Source of the DNA: Lachnospiraceae bacterium
GTDB taxonomy: Bacteria; Bacillota; Clostridia; Lachnospirales; Lachnospiraceae
Length of the DNA: 20,824 nt
Direction of reading: 5' to 3'
Assembly (NCBI GenBank): GCA_009774535.1
Contig: VSNY01000064.1
Location: 1 to 20,824, forward strand
The notes under the pieces were generated by a model, which was not told the origin of the DNA, ran no database searches, and saw only the letters and a program-made list of their open reading frames with translations. Below are positions 6,288 through 13,676 of this stretch, piece after piece; position 1 is the first letter of the stretch; each line of letters starts with the position of its first letter. A program made the position numbers and the translations under genes.

Positions 6288-8032
6288 AGCATTTTTTCGG
6301 TCGTCAGAAAATCAATCTGACGCACGCGATAGGATTCAGGGATCACGGTATGAAAACACCGGCTCTCCAAATCACTGGTAACTTCCCATTTCATTCCATC
6401 CTGTCCCTGATCTCCTTTTACTGCTCCATCCTGGGATATAAAACACTTCTGCAGGCAGTCATGGTAATGGATTCTCTGCAGCAGGCTTCCGATTGTCTTA
6501 TCCCCAACCTGAATCGTATCCAGTGTGCGGTATAAAGGCTGCAGGCTGGTTCCTGGCTCGCTGTAATCTGTTTTATATTCCGCACCGTCTTTTTCATAAT
6601 TGTAATGATAATTTTCCCATCCGCTTTCTCCAAAATACAGCCCGGAGCAGTCTCCCACATAGACATTCCTGTCCGGATCGCTGCTGATGAGCTGTAACAG
6701 ATCCTGTCCGGACACATGCCAGTAATCATACAACATAGCATCCGTATCATCGGTTGGCAAAAACATATTATAGTATGTGTATTCATAAGGATGATTCATG
6801 ACAATCCAGATGCAGGTAACGGCCATCGAGCCGCATACCCCGGCGCCTACGGCAAAACGACGGATTCTGCCTGTTTCCCATGCATACCGGATACCTTTTG
6901 CAGTAAACAGCGCAAGATAAATAAACAAAAAATAAAAATGACGCCACATATTGTACTTGATCGGACGCATGCATGCATCATAGAGCAACACCGATAAGAA
7001 CTGCACCAAAAGCATTGTCTGAATCAGATCCGGCTGACCCGGACTTTTTTTGCCTGTCAGTTCTTTCAGCGCTGCAAAAATACCTGTTACGCTGCCCACC
7101 GAATATAACAGCGGCACGGTTGCAAAAATACAAAATACTGTATAATACCATGGCAGATTGGTATCCGGGTAAATACGCTGTCCCAATGCCACATAACCGA
7201 TATGCTGGTAATTAGAAAATACACGAACAGCATGACCGATATAATCCAAAAAGTTCCCCCATGACGCCGGTGTCATCAGCATGTAAATCAACGCCGAAAC
7301 AGCCCCGGTCCCAGTCACCTGAGCCATCCTTTTCCATATCCCGTCTCTTTGTCTGCAAATATAGAATATACATGTAATTCCTAACGGAAACGCTCCGACA
7401 ATTCTGGTGTTTAAACAAAACGCCGCAGAAACCGCAAGCCTGGCCGCAGATCTTAATCGAAATTTCTCCATCACACAAATACTATCGTACAGCATCATAA
7501 CAAATAATGACAAAAAGACGGAATCTTTCACATTGTAAAACGCATCCGCCAAAATTCTGGGGCAGCTGATAAACAGCAACACCGCCAGCAGCGAATACCA
7601 AAATCCATATTTCAGTTTTTTAGCAATCCGATATACAAAGATGGATGCACAAAAAAAGAGCAAAAACGTGTACAAATGATTCATCTCATAAACCTGACGG
7701 GCAGACATCTGAAACCCATGCAGATACTCGATCAGAATCAATGGAATCTTAATACCGATCCCGTAATACCTGGCGGAATACGTCTCCAGGTTTTCTATAT
7801 CATCCGGAAATCCTTCCGGCACAGCGCCTGCTCCGTGGATTTGCTCATACACATATTTCAAATGAACAAACCCATGCTCCCGCTGCACTTTCTCATCCCA
7901 TGAAATTCCATAATCCTGATAGGAACACATCCCCCATAAGAAAAAGCATACATATACGGCCAATAAGATACCTGCCTGTATCTGTTTTTGCTTGTGTTCA
8001 TAAACATCTCTTATTTTTTTACGTATGTCCAT
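6284..8032 (-). CDS. Polytopic GT-C (GT39/PMT-like) membrane glycosyltransferase
   Basis: 582-residue integral membrane protein. A first helix at about 18-37 is followed by an outer loop with GISWDE (D46, E47), the acidic pair typical of the first loop of GT-C enzymes such as PMT/ArnT. About nine to eleven hydrophobic segments run to about residue 410. A soluble outer domain (about 415-582) follows and ends in what looks like the first half of a discoidin domain (MKWEV...VRQIDFL). GT-C enzymes use polyprenyl-phosphate sugars on the outer face, so the GtrB-like neighbour would supply the donor. The start ATG at 8032 overlaps the GT8 gene end by 22 bases; AAGGA lies upstream. Stop TGA at 6286-6284. 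A run of six A (minus strand, 6297-6292) lies five codons before the stop. One more A there would join this frame to the downstream discoidin gene. Acceptor unknown. Confidence 0.82.
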   Translation of the reverse strand: MDIRKKIRDVYEHKQKQIQAGILLAVYVCFFLWGMCSYQDYGISWDEKVQREHGFVHLKYVYEQIHGAGAVPEGFPDDIENLETYSARYYGIGIKIPLILIEYLHGFQMSARQVYEMNHLYTFLLFFCASIFVYRIAKKLKYGFWYSLLAVLLFISCPRILADAFYNVKDSVFLSLFVMMLYDSICVMEKFRLRSAARLAVSAAFCLNTRIVGAFPLGITCIFYICRQRDGIWKRMAQVTGTGAVSALIYMLMTPASWGNFLDYIGHAVRVFSNYQHIGYVALGQRIYPDTNLPWYYTVFCIFATVPLLYSVGSVTGIFAALKELTGKKSPGQPDLIQTMLLVQFLSVLLYDACMRPIKYNMWRHFYFLFIYLALFTAKGIRYAWETGRIRRFAVGAGVCGSMAVTCIWIVMNHPYEYTYYNMFLPTDDTDAMLYDYWHVSGQDLLQLISSDPDRNVYVGDCSGLYFGESGWENYHYNYEKDGAEYKTDYSEPGTSLQPLYRTLDTIQVGDKTIGSLLQRIHYHDCLQKCFISQDGAVKGDQGQDGMKWEVTSDLESRCFHTVIPESYRVRQIDFLTTEKML

Positions 8033-9132
8033 GGCTTGCGTTCTTCCTTCACTGATGATCTGAAATATCTGTGTATATAATACTGCTTGATCAGCTTCTT
8101 ACGGTATGCGCTGCCTTTCGGAAATATTCTGTCAAAAATAATCCGAAACGGCAGATGCAAAAGCCGTTTTCTCTGTTGTGCAGTTTTTTCCTTTTTCCGA
8201 TTGTATACATCCTCACAGCCCTTTGCCATAGCCCTTTTCAAAATAATTTCATAAAACGGGCTTTCCCTTGCATACATCCAGAACACATCTTCATAATCTG
8301 TTTCCCGCTGCAGCTGTAAAAAACCATTCCCTGCAAAATGCAGGATGTTCGGATGTCTGTAAGCCTGTTTATATTCTTTTGCCAGTGATTTCGGAAGGCT
8401 TCGTGCGATTTTATTCCGATCCTGTTCTGCACATACTAAAACATTCCATGCTGCATCCAGCAGATGGGTTTTTCCCGCAAACAGTGTCATAATAATATCC
8501 TGATCCTGCCATCTCCATCTGCGGGAAGAGGCATATTCCATGAAAAAGCCAGCGGAATACCGTTCACGAATCTTCTCAAGCTGCAGGAGCAAAACCCCGG
8601 TATTGATATATGCATATGGATTTTTTAAATGCAGGCATGTATCAATATAAACCTGTTCGATATGCTCCTGTATACCATACCAGGCAATCATCCCGGAGTC
8701 CCGCACACCAGCCAGCAGGCTGCCTTGCAGTTGCTGGTCAAATAATTGCGCAATATCGCATAAAACAACCAGATCCGCATCCAGGTATACCGCTTTTTTG
8801 TACCCTTTCATCAGATCCGGCATGCATAACCTGGCATAGATCACAGGATGGTAATAATCTCTTGTATAAAGGCTGCAGCTGGAAATATATGGCCCCATCT
8901 CAACAAAACGAATGGAAATATTCAAAAAAGGCTCCGCCATCTGCTGCAGTATCCGTTGATGTCGCTTGGTAACCTGGCAGGAAAACAGGATGATATCATA
9001 CTTACGATCCTGCGACGCATGCCGGATAACAGACCAGAGCGTAACGCTGCAATACGGCAAATAAGCATCACTGCACGCCATAACAACAACGACGGTATTT
9101 TCATCTGAAAAATAAGGCTCAATTTGATACAT
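8011..9132 (-). CDS. Family 8 glycosyltransferase
   Basis: 373-residue GT-A enzyme of family GT8 (retaining, Mn-dependent; LgtC/glycogenin relatives), soluble or weakly membrane-attached through its basic C-terminal tail. The N-terminal strand VVVVMACSDAYLPY binds the nucleotide. The metal-binding DxD is YLDADLVV (D118, D120), then NTGVLLL (177 on), WRWQDQDIIM (about 206-215) and HFAG near 265, all standard GT8 elements. The part after about 300 is rich in Lys and Arg. The ATG at 9132 overlaps the preceding epimerase gene by 14 bases. It resembles the C-terminal half of the 658-residue fusion at 13677-15653 and the shrunken protein at 12978-13661, including the shared ending Y-A-[RK]-x-S-P-F-Y-E-x-I-L, so these are paralogues. 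The transferred sugar (often galactose or glucose in GT8) cannot be told. Confidence 0.9.
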   Translation of the reverse strand: MYQIEPYFSDENTVVVVMACSDAYLPYCSVTLWSVIRHASQDRKYDIILFSCQVTKRHQRILQQMAEPFLNISIRFVEMGPYISSCSLYTRDYYHPVIYARLCMPDLMKGYKKAVYLDADLVVLCDIAQLFDQQLQGSLLAGVRDSGMIAWYGIQEHIEQVYIDTCLHLKNPYAYINTGVLLLQLEKIRERYSAGFFMEYASSRRWRWQDQDIIMTLFAGKTHLLDAAWNVLVCAEQDRNKIARSLPKSLAKEYKQAYRHPNILHFAGNGFLQLQRETDYEDVFWMYARESPFYEIILKRAMAKGCEDVYNRKKEKTAQQRKRLLHLPFRIIFDRIFPKGSAYRKKLIKQYYIHRYFRSSVKEERKPWTYVKK

Positions 9133-10150
9133 CTGTCTGACCTGAAATCGCCTTCACCGCAAATGCAACGGTCCGTTTCAGTCCCTCTTCAAAACCGATC
9201 TTTGGTTCCCACCCGTATGCTTCTTTTGCATGGATATTATCACAAAGCGTATACTTTTGTACTTCATGCGCAAGGACTTCGGCAGAAATCGGATAAGCAC
9301 CTTCGTAAAGCTTTGGATACCGCACCCAATAATGATCCGGCTTTTGATAATCCGGCTGGATTTGTTTTTTCATCTCTGCGGCAATTCGATCATACATTTC
9401 ATTTATCGAATGTGTCGTATTCGATGAGACATTGACGCAGTCAAATCCACGATGTTTCTGCACACGAATGGCCAGATCCACCAGATCATCCACATAGATA
9501 AAGTCCCGCCGCTGTTCTCCGTCTCCATGCAGCACAGGTACACGGTTATGATACAGTTCCCGCACCAAATATCCAGCCACAGGCGGCTGGGTTCTAAGAC
9601 AGTCAATATGCGGCCCATAGACATTCGCAAACCGCAATACAACAATATTCATTCCATAGACTTTGGTATAGCTTCTGCATAACTGCTCCGCAAAATACTT
9701 GCCGGAAGAATACACAAGTGTCGGAGGCTGCACATCCGCTTCCCTTGTCGGAAACTGGCCGCAGTTTTCATAAACCGCTGAAGTACTGGCAAATATAACC
9801 TGTCCCACTCCATAGATCCTTGCCGCTTCCAATACATTCGCTGTTCCCGCCACATTGACTTCCATCGCCCGTCCCGGATGCAGCTGGCAGTCCGGCAATG
9901 GCGTAATCGCAGCGATATGATAAACCACATCGAATTGTTCTCTTTCAAACAACTCATATAAACGCTCTTTCTCACAAATATCCTGCCGGATTATTTCGCT
10001 GCAGAAATTATGGTCTTCAAACACCAGATTATCTTCCTTTCCATAAGAAAAATCATCCAGCAATACAACTGTTTCTTTCTGCTTCCATAAGGCATATGCC
10101 AGCTGGGACCCAATAAATCCCGCAGCTCCCGTAATCAGTATTTTACGCAC
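9119..10150 (-). CDS. NAD-dependent sugar epimerase/dehydratase (extended SDR)
   Basis: 343-residue extended short-chain dehydrogenase/reductase that acts on a nucleotide sugar in the cytoplasm. Rossmann motif GAAGFIG (8-14), acidic D32-D33 at the end of strand 2 (NAD preference), and catalytic triad S124, Y147 and K151 (YSSGK). The HGDGEQRRDFIYVDDL segment is the usual substrate-binding part of epimerases. Start is GTG at 10150 with AAAGGAG six bases upstream, three bases after the GmhA-like stop. Because it directly follows gmhA-hddA-hddC, I infer that it may modify the heptose nucleotide (epimerase or dehydratase), but a UDP-sugar 4-epimerase role is equally allowed by the motifs. The end overlaps the GT8 gene by 14 bases. 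Confidence 0.85.
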   Translation of the reverse strand: MRKILITGAAGFIGSQLAYALWKQKETVVLLDDFSYGKEDNLVFEDHNFCSEIIRQDICEKERLYELFEREQFDVVYHIAAITPLPDCQLHPGRAMEVNVAGTANVLEAARIYGVGQVIFASTSAVYENCGQFPTREADVQPPTLVYSSGKYFAEQLCRSYTKVYGMNIVVLRFANVYGPHIDCLRTQPPVAGYLVRELYHNRVPVLHGDGEQRRDFIYVDDLVDLAIRVQKHRGFDCVNVSSNTTHSINEMYDRIAAEMKKQIQPDYQKPDHYWVRYPKLYEGAYPISAEVLAHEVQKYTLCDNIHAKEAYGWEPKIGFEEGLKRTVAFAVKAISGQTDVSN

Positions 10151-10153
10151 GTT

Positions 10154-10753
10154 TTACTCCTTTCTATGATCAATGCCGCACAGGCTTTTATAAAAAATAC
10201 TCATCATCAGATGATCCAATACCATATGGATATCTTCCGTAATCTGCATGCTGCGAACCGGAACATGCAGCGGATAGTCACAAAGATCTTTCAGTTTTCC
10301 TCCTGAAAATCCTGTCATACCGATCACAACAGCCTGACTTTCCTTGGCATATTCCACTGCACGCAGCACATTGTCTGAATTTCCGCTTCCGGAAATCGCT
10401 ATCACAATGTCCCCCTTATTTAGTTTTCCCTGCAGCTGGAAACGAAAGATTTCTTCGTAGCCAATATCATTTGCAATTGCCAGGATCGTCGCTACATTGT
10501 CATTCAGACACTGGAAACGGAATTTTTTCTCTGTATGCTCCGACACCCCTTTGTTAAAATCATTCTGAAAATGAGACGCTGTTGCAGCGCTTCCTCCGTT
10601 TCCAAAAATATAAATGGCCCGTCCCTCATCCAGCGCCTGTTCCAGAATATTTAAAACGTCATTGATCTGATCTGTGTCCAATTCCTGCAGCACAGCCGTC
10701 TCCAGGCTGATATAGGATGCAATGTCTTTTCTGTAATCTTTCATAAAAATCAT
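10154..10753 (-). CDS. gmhA: Phosphoheptose (sedoheptulose-7-phosphate) isomerase, GmhA-like SIS protein
   Basis: 199-residue SIS-domain protein. GmhA turns sedoheptulose 7-phosphate into D-glycero-D-manno-heptose 7-phosphate, the first step of activated heptose synthesis. Motifs: IFGNGGSAATASHF (about 49-62) and AISGSGNSDNV (about 118-128), the two phosphate-binding Ser/Thr loops, and a C-terminal MQITEDIHMVLDHL that carries the family's His. Length is normal. The ATG at 10753 is preferred over the second ATG (10744) because AAGGAG lies five bases before it. It follows the heptose kinase gene with 24 bases between, which strongly supports GmhA over other SIS isomerases. Confidence 0.9.
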   Translation of the reverse strand: MIFMKDYRKDIASYISLETAVLQELDTDQINDVLNILEQALDEGRAIYIFGNGGSAATASHFQNDFNKGVSEHTEKKFRFQCLNDNVATILAIANDIGYEEIFRFQLQGKLNKGDIVIAISGSGNSDNVLRAVEYAKESQAVVIGMTGFSGGKLKDLCDYPLHVPVRSMQITEDIHMVLDHLMMSIFYKSLCGIDHRKE

Positions 10754-10777
10754 GGATACTCCTTGCTGTAATTTTTA

Positions 10778-11764
10778 TTAATCCGCAAAAATAATCCGGC
10801 TTCCCTCCGGTTCAAACTGAAACGACACCTCACGGTACCCTTTCAGTACACTGCGTACTGCCTGCTGCTGTTCCTTATGTACATATAACAGCAAAAATCC
10901 CCCGCCTCCGGCTCCAAGGATCTTACCTCCCGCAGCTCCGGCTTGTTTTGCCTTCTCGTACATTTCATCAATACACGGATTGGAGATACCTCCAGCCAGC
11001 TGTTTTTTCACCTGCCATGCCTGGTCCAGTTCTTTCCCCCACGCATCAATCGTTCCATCTGCCAAATGTTCATAACAACGGTCAACCGTTTCGGTCAGAG
11101 AGTCTAACATCTGCCTTTTTTGCTCGATGGATTGTGTCTGTTCTTTTAAAATCTGTCTGGAATCTCTCGTAATACCTGTAAAAAACAGCATGAGATTTTG
11201 TTCCAGCTGCGTCTGCACCGACCGCCTGCAGATCACTGGCGACGCTGATACGCTGCCGTCTGCATAAAATCGGTATCGTTTCAGACCTCCGCACGAAACG
11301 GCATACTGATCCTGTACCCCAATCTGCTGTCCCAGCTTGTGAATTTCTATCTCACAGGCTTCTTTTGCCAGCTGCGCGGCCGTTACATACTCCCCTTTGT
11401 ATGCGTGCAGTGCATTTAACACCCCTACCGCAAGCGCAGAAGACGACGCCAGCCCGATTCCCGCGCCGCTCAACGGAATGTCGGCAGAATAAAAAATTTC
11501 AATTCCGCGATGAATACCTGTCATTTTCAATGCTTCCCGAATAATATTGTGCCGAACCTCATCGACATGATCTGCCAGTTCGTTTCCGGCATAACACAAG
11601 CGGATTTTTCCGTCAAAATTTTTGTTTACCGTGATATATACATACATGCCAAGCGCTGTGCTGATGACAGAGCCGTAACCAAATTTACTGTTTTCATAAT
11701 AGTCTTTAAAATCGGTGCCGCCGCCGAAAAAAGAACAGCGCAGCGGTGTTTTTGATATTACCAT
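10778..11764 (-). CDS. hddA: D-glycero-alpha-D-manno-heptose-7-phosphate kinase, GHMP family
   Basis: 328-residue GHMP kinase, predicted to phosphorylate heptose 7-phosphate at C1 to give the 1,7-bisphosphate. N-terminal SKTPLRCSFFGGGTDFKDYY (4-23) is characteristic of the HddA/fucokinase branch. The ATP-binding loop is PLSGAGIGLASSSA (97-110) and the third GHMP motif is KILGAGGGGFLLLY near 280-293. ATG at 11764 with AGGAGG six bases upstream; it overlaps the end of the nucleotidyltransferase-phosphatase gene by 7 bases. Placement between GmhA-like and HddC-GmhB-like genes fits the GDP-heptose route known from Aneurinibacillus S-layer glycans and Campylobacter capsules. Ends in TAA. Confidence 0.9.
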   Translation of the reverse strand: MVISKTPLRCSFFGGGTDFKDYYENSKFGYGSVISTALGMYVYITVNKNFDGKIRLCYAGNELADHVDEVRHNIIREALKMTGIHRGIEIFYSADIPLSGAGIGLASSSALAVGVLNALHAYKGEYVTAAQLAKEACEIEIHKLGQQIGVQDQYAVSCGGLKRYRFYADGSVSASPVICRRSVQTQLEQNLMLFFTGITRDSRQILKEQTQSIEQKRQMLDSLTETVDRCYEHLADGTIDAWGKELDQAWQVKKQLAGGISNPCIDEMYEKAKQAGAAGGKILGAGGGGFLLLYVHKEQQQAVRSVLKGYREVSFQFEPEGSRIIFAD

Positions 11765-12966
11765 ATGTGCCTCCTGTCTGCTGTCTGCAGCAGCTGTTTT
11801 ACTGCCTCCGATAACGGATAATCCTCACGAACTTGTATACAGCGGCATCCGGCAGCTTCCCCTGCCTGTATATCGCGATCATCATCTCCGATCATCATAC
11901 ACTGCTGCAGATTCAGAGAATAGTCTTTTTGTGCCTGATAGAACATCCCCGGTTTCGGTTTCCTGCACGCGCATCCTTCCTCCCAATTGTGCGGACAGTA
12001 ATAAATCTTTTCTATACTGGCGCCAATTTCCGACAGATCCTGCTGCATTTTCTGATGAACCGCTGACAGCATTTTCTCCGTCATCCTGCCCCGTGCAATC
12101 CCCGGCTGGTTCGATACGAGAAGCACGCGATACCCGGCGTCATTTAACTGCTTTACTGCTTCTTTCGCACCCTCCAGCCAGACAAAATCCTGCGGACGTT
12201 CGACATAGCAGGCTTTTGGCGGACGCACATTTAAGGTACCGTCGCGATCCAGAAATATGTATTTCTGCCCGGAAAAAAACTGCTCTGTCAATGCAATCCT
12301 CTCCCACGAACCAACCGAATAATACCGATGTTGCGTTCGGAATGCATACAGCTTTTTTTCCCTGACCAGTTCAGGATAGACGACTGCTTCAAAATTATGA
12401 TTAGAGGAAGGAAGACTGTCCAGCACACACTTTTGTACCAGCGCATATCCAATATCCACTCCCTGCAGTCCTTGTGCGGCGCGCTGTTTATCATAGATTT
12501 CCACAAGCCCGTCTGCATCTGCCTTTAAGTTGCTTTTCGTATAATGATCATCGTTTTGATATGCGGTAACTACACACAGGGCGCCGCTGTTTTCATAAAA
12601 CTGCACTAGTTTTTGGAAATCAACCGGACAGTAATTATCACAATACAGTAATAAAAACGTATCCCTAAGCAGTTCCTTTGCATGTCTTAAGCGCAGCCCG
12701 GTTTCGTATTCCACTGGCGTAACAGAATACGTAAGGTGAACCCCAAACTTTGCGCCATCGCCAAAATAGTCCATAATCTTTTCCGGCAGATACCCAAGCA
12801 GTAGCACAATCTCTTTGATCCCAAAGGATACGATCTGCCGGATCAAATGCTCTAAAAATGGCTTCCCGCCTGTCTGGTACATGGGTTTTGGATTTGTATT
12901 GGTAAATGGCTGCAGTCTTTTCCCATAGCCGCCTGCTAAAATCACTGCCTGATCAATTGTCTTCAT
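11758..12966 (-). CDS. Fused heptose-1-phosphate nucleotidyltransferase (HddC-like) and heptose-bisphosphate phosphatase (GmhB-like)
   Basis: 402-residue two-domain enzyme. Residues 1-230: sugar-1-phosphate nucleotidyltransferase, with LAGGYGKRLQPFT (10-22), NPKPM and a YCDNYCPVD metal site. Residues 236-402: HAD-IIIA phosphatase, with DRDGT (D240, D242), SNQPGIARG (285-293), a GmhB-type zinc site C324, H326, C332, C334 followed by RKPKPG, and GDDDRDI (360-366). Together they would remove the 7-phosphate and then attach GMP, giving GDP-D-glycero-D-manno-heptose; GDP is inferred from HddC kinship. I chose ATG 12966 because GGAG lies seven bases upstream and the fold starts at once. ATG 12978 overlaps the upstream stop (TAATG) and would add four residues; the frame is open to 13038, but that part lies inside the upstream gene. 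The domain order allows channelling between the last two steps. Confidence 0.88.
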   Translation of the reverse strand: MKTIDQAVILAGGYGKRLQPFTNTNPKPMYQTGGKPFLEHLIRQIVSFGIKEIVLLLGYLPEKIMDYFGDGAKFGVHLTYSVTPVEYETGLRLRHAKELLRDTFLLLYCDNYCPVDFQKLVQFYENSGALCVVTAYQNDDHYTKSNLKADADGLVEIYDKQRAAQGLQGVDIGYALVQKCVLDSLPSSNHNFEAVVYPELVREKKLYAFRTQHRYYSVGSWERIALTEQFFSGQKYIFLDRDGTLNVRPPKACYVERPQDFVWLEGAKEAVKQLNDAGYRVLLVSNQPGIARGRMTEKMLSAVHQKMQQDLSEIGASIEKIYYCPHNWEEGCACRKPKPGMFYQAQKDYSLNLQQCMMIGDDDRDIQAGEAAGCRCIQVREDYPLSEAVKQLLQTADRRHIW

Positions 12967-12977
12967 CTTCTGCTCCA

Positions 12978-13661
12978 TTATCTTTTTATTTTCTTCCATA
13001 TAAACTGACATATAGAAAGAACCTTCTGTTTTAGCCACACTTTTGCAAAAATCATTATCCAGAACAAACCTATTTTTCTCTGTCTGATATCCTGCAAAAT
13101 TCTTTCGGTATCGGAAAATACATTTCTATATAATCCCATATCACGTAATGTTTTCGGATGTCTTTGTATGGTATGAACAACTGCCTGCTCCAGTATCCAT
13201 TCATAATAACTGCTCATTCTGGCATATTTCCAAAAATTCGAGCTGTTACCTGACATCCGCTCCAGATCCAGAAAATCCCTGCTTTTTATATAATTGCAAT
13301 GATTTCTGCTCTTAGCGATATCATCTGACAGCACCCAGTCTGGTTCCAGATAAATCACCCTGTTATATTTTTCCATAATAAATGGAAGGTAACGTTTGGC
13401 CTGTTCCAGACTGGCTGACTGATCCACCAGATTGATAAAACGAAGCATAAGATTACGGCATTCTGAAACCGATTGACAAGCTGTCTGCTTCATTTTTTCA
13501 GTCAGATGTACACTAAGAACAATAATATCGTAATGGTTTTGATCACCCATATGATCCATCAGCGACTGCAGCAACACACAAAAATAAGGAAACTGTGGCG
13601 CATCTGCTGCAATTGCTGCCGCTGTATAAGGTTCTTTAAAAAAAGGTTCCGGTTTTTTCAC
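12978..13661 (-). CDS. Shrunken GT8-like protein, probably inactive paralogue
   Basis: 227 residues. The first 110 align by eye with the neighbouring GT8 enzymes (PYFCVLLQSLMDHM, then RVIYLEPDWVL where active paralogues have the metal-binding YLDxDL). The DxD is replaced by E-P-D (106-108). The stretch that should hold NTG/NSG and DQD is missing: the sequence goes almost directly to FWKYARMSSYYEWILEQAV, which matches the far C-terminal part of GT8 (WKYAKKSPFYEVIL). So about 150 residues of the catalytic core are absent in-frame, followed by a basic C-terminal tail. Start GTG at 13661 with GGGAGG about seven bases upstream; it lies 15 bases after the GT9-GT8 fusion. Well-kept translation signals suggest that it is expressed. 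It could be a relic, or a regulatory partner of the GT8 enzymes. Confidence 0.75.
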   Translation of the reverse strand: MKKPEPFFKEPYTAAAIAADAPQFPYFCVLLQSLMDHMGDQNHYDIIVLSVHLTEKMKQTACQSVSECRNLMLRFINLVDQSASLEQAKRYLPFIMEKYNRVIYLEPDWVLSDDIAKSRNHCNYIKSRDFLDLERMSGNSSNFWKYARMSSYYEWILEQAVVHTIQRHPKTLRDMGLYRNVFSDTERILQDIRQRKIGLFWIMIFAKVWLKQKVLSICQFIWKKIKR

Positions 13662-13676
13662 CCATTTCCTCCCTGT

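Noticed and set aside
11715..12365. Long plus-strand open frame of 216 codons
   Set aside because: It is fully antisense to the well-supported HddC-GmhB and HddA genes and its translation shows no domain pattern. The same holds for plus-strand frames at 2510-2986 and 16485-17099.
12967..13038. Longer start for the HddC-GmhB gene
   Set aside because: The extra residues lie inside the upstream gene, add nothing to the nucleotidyltransferase fold, and the GGAG spacing favours 12966.
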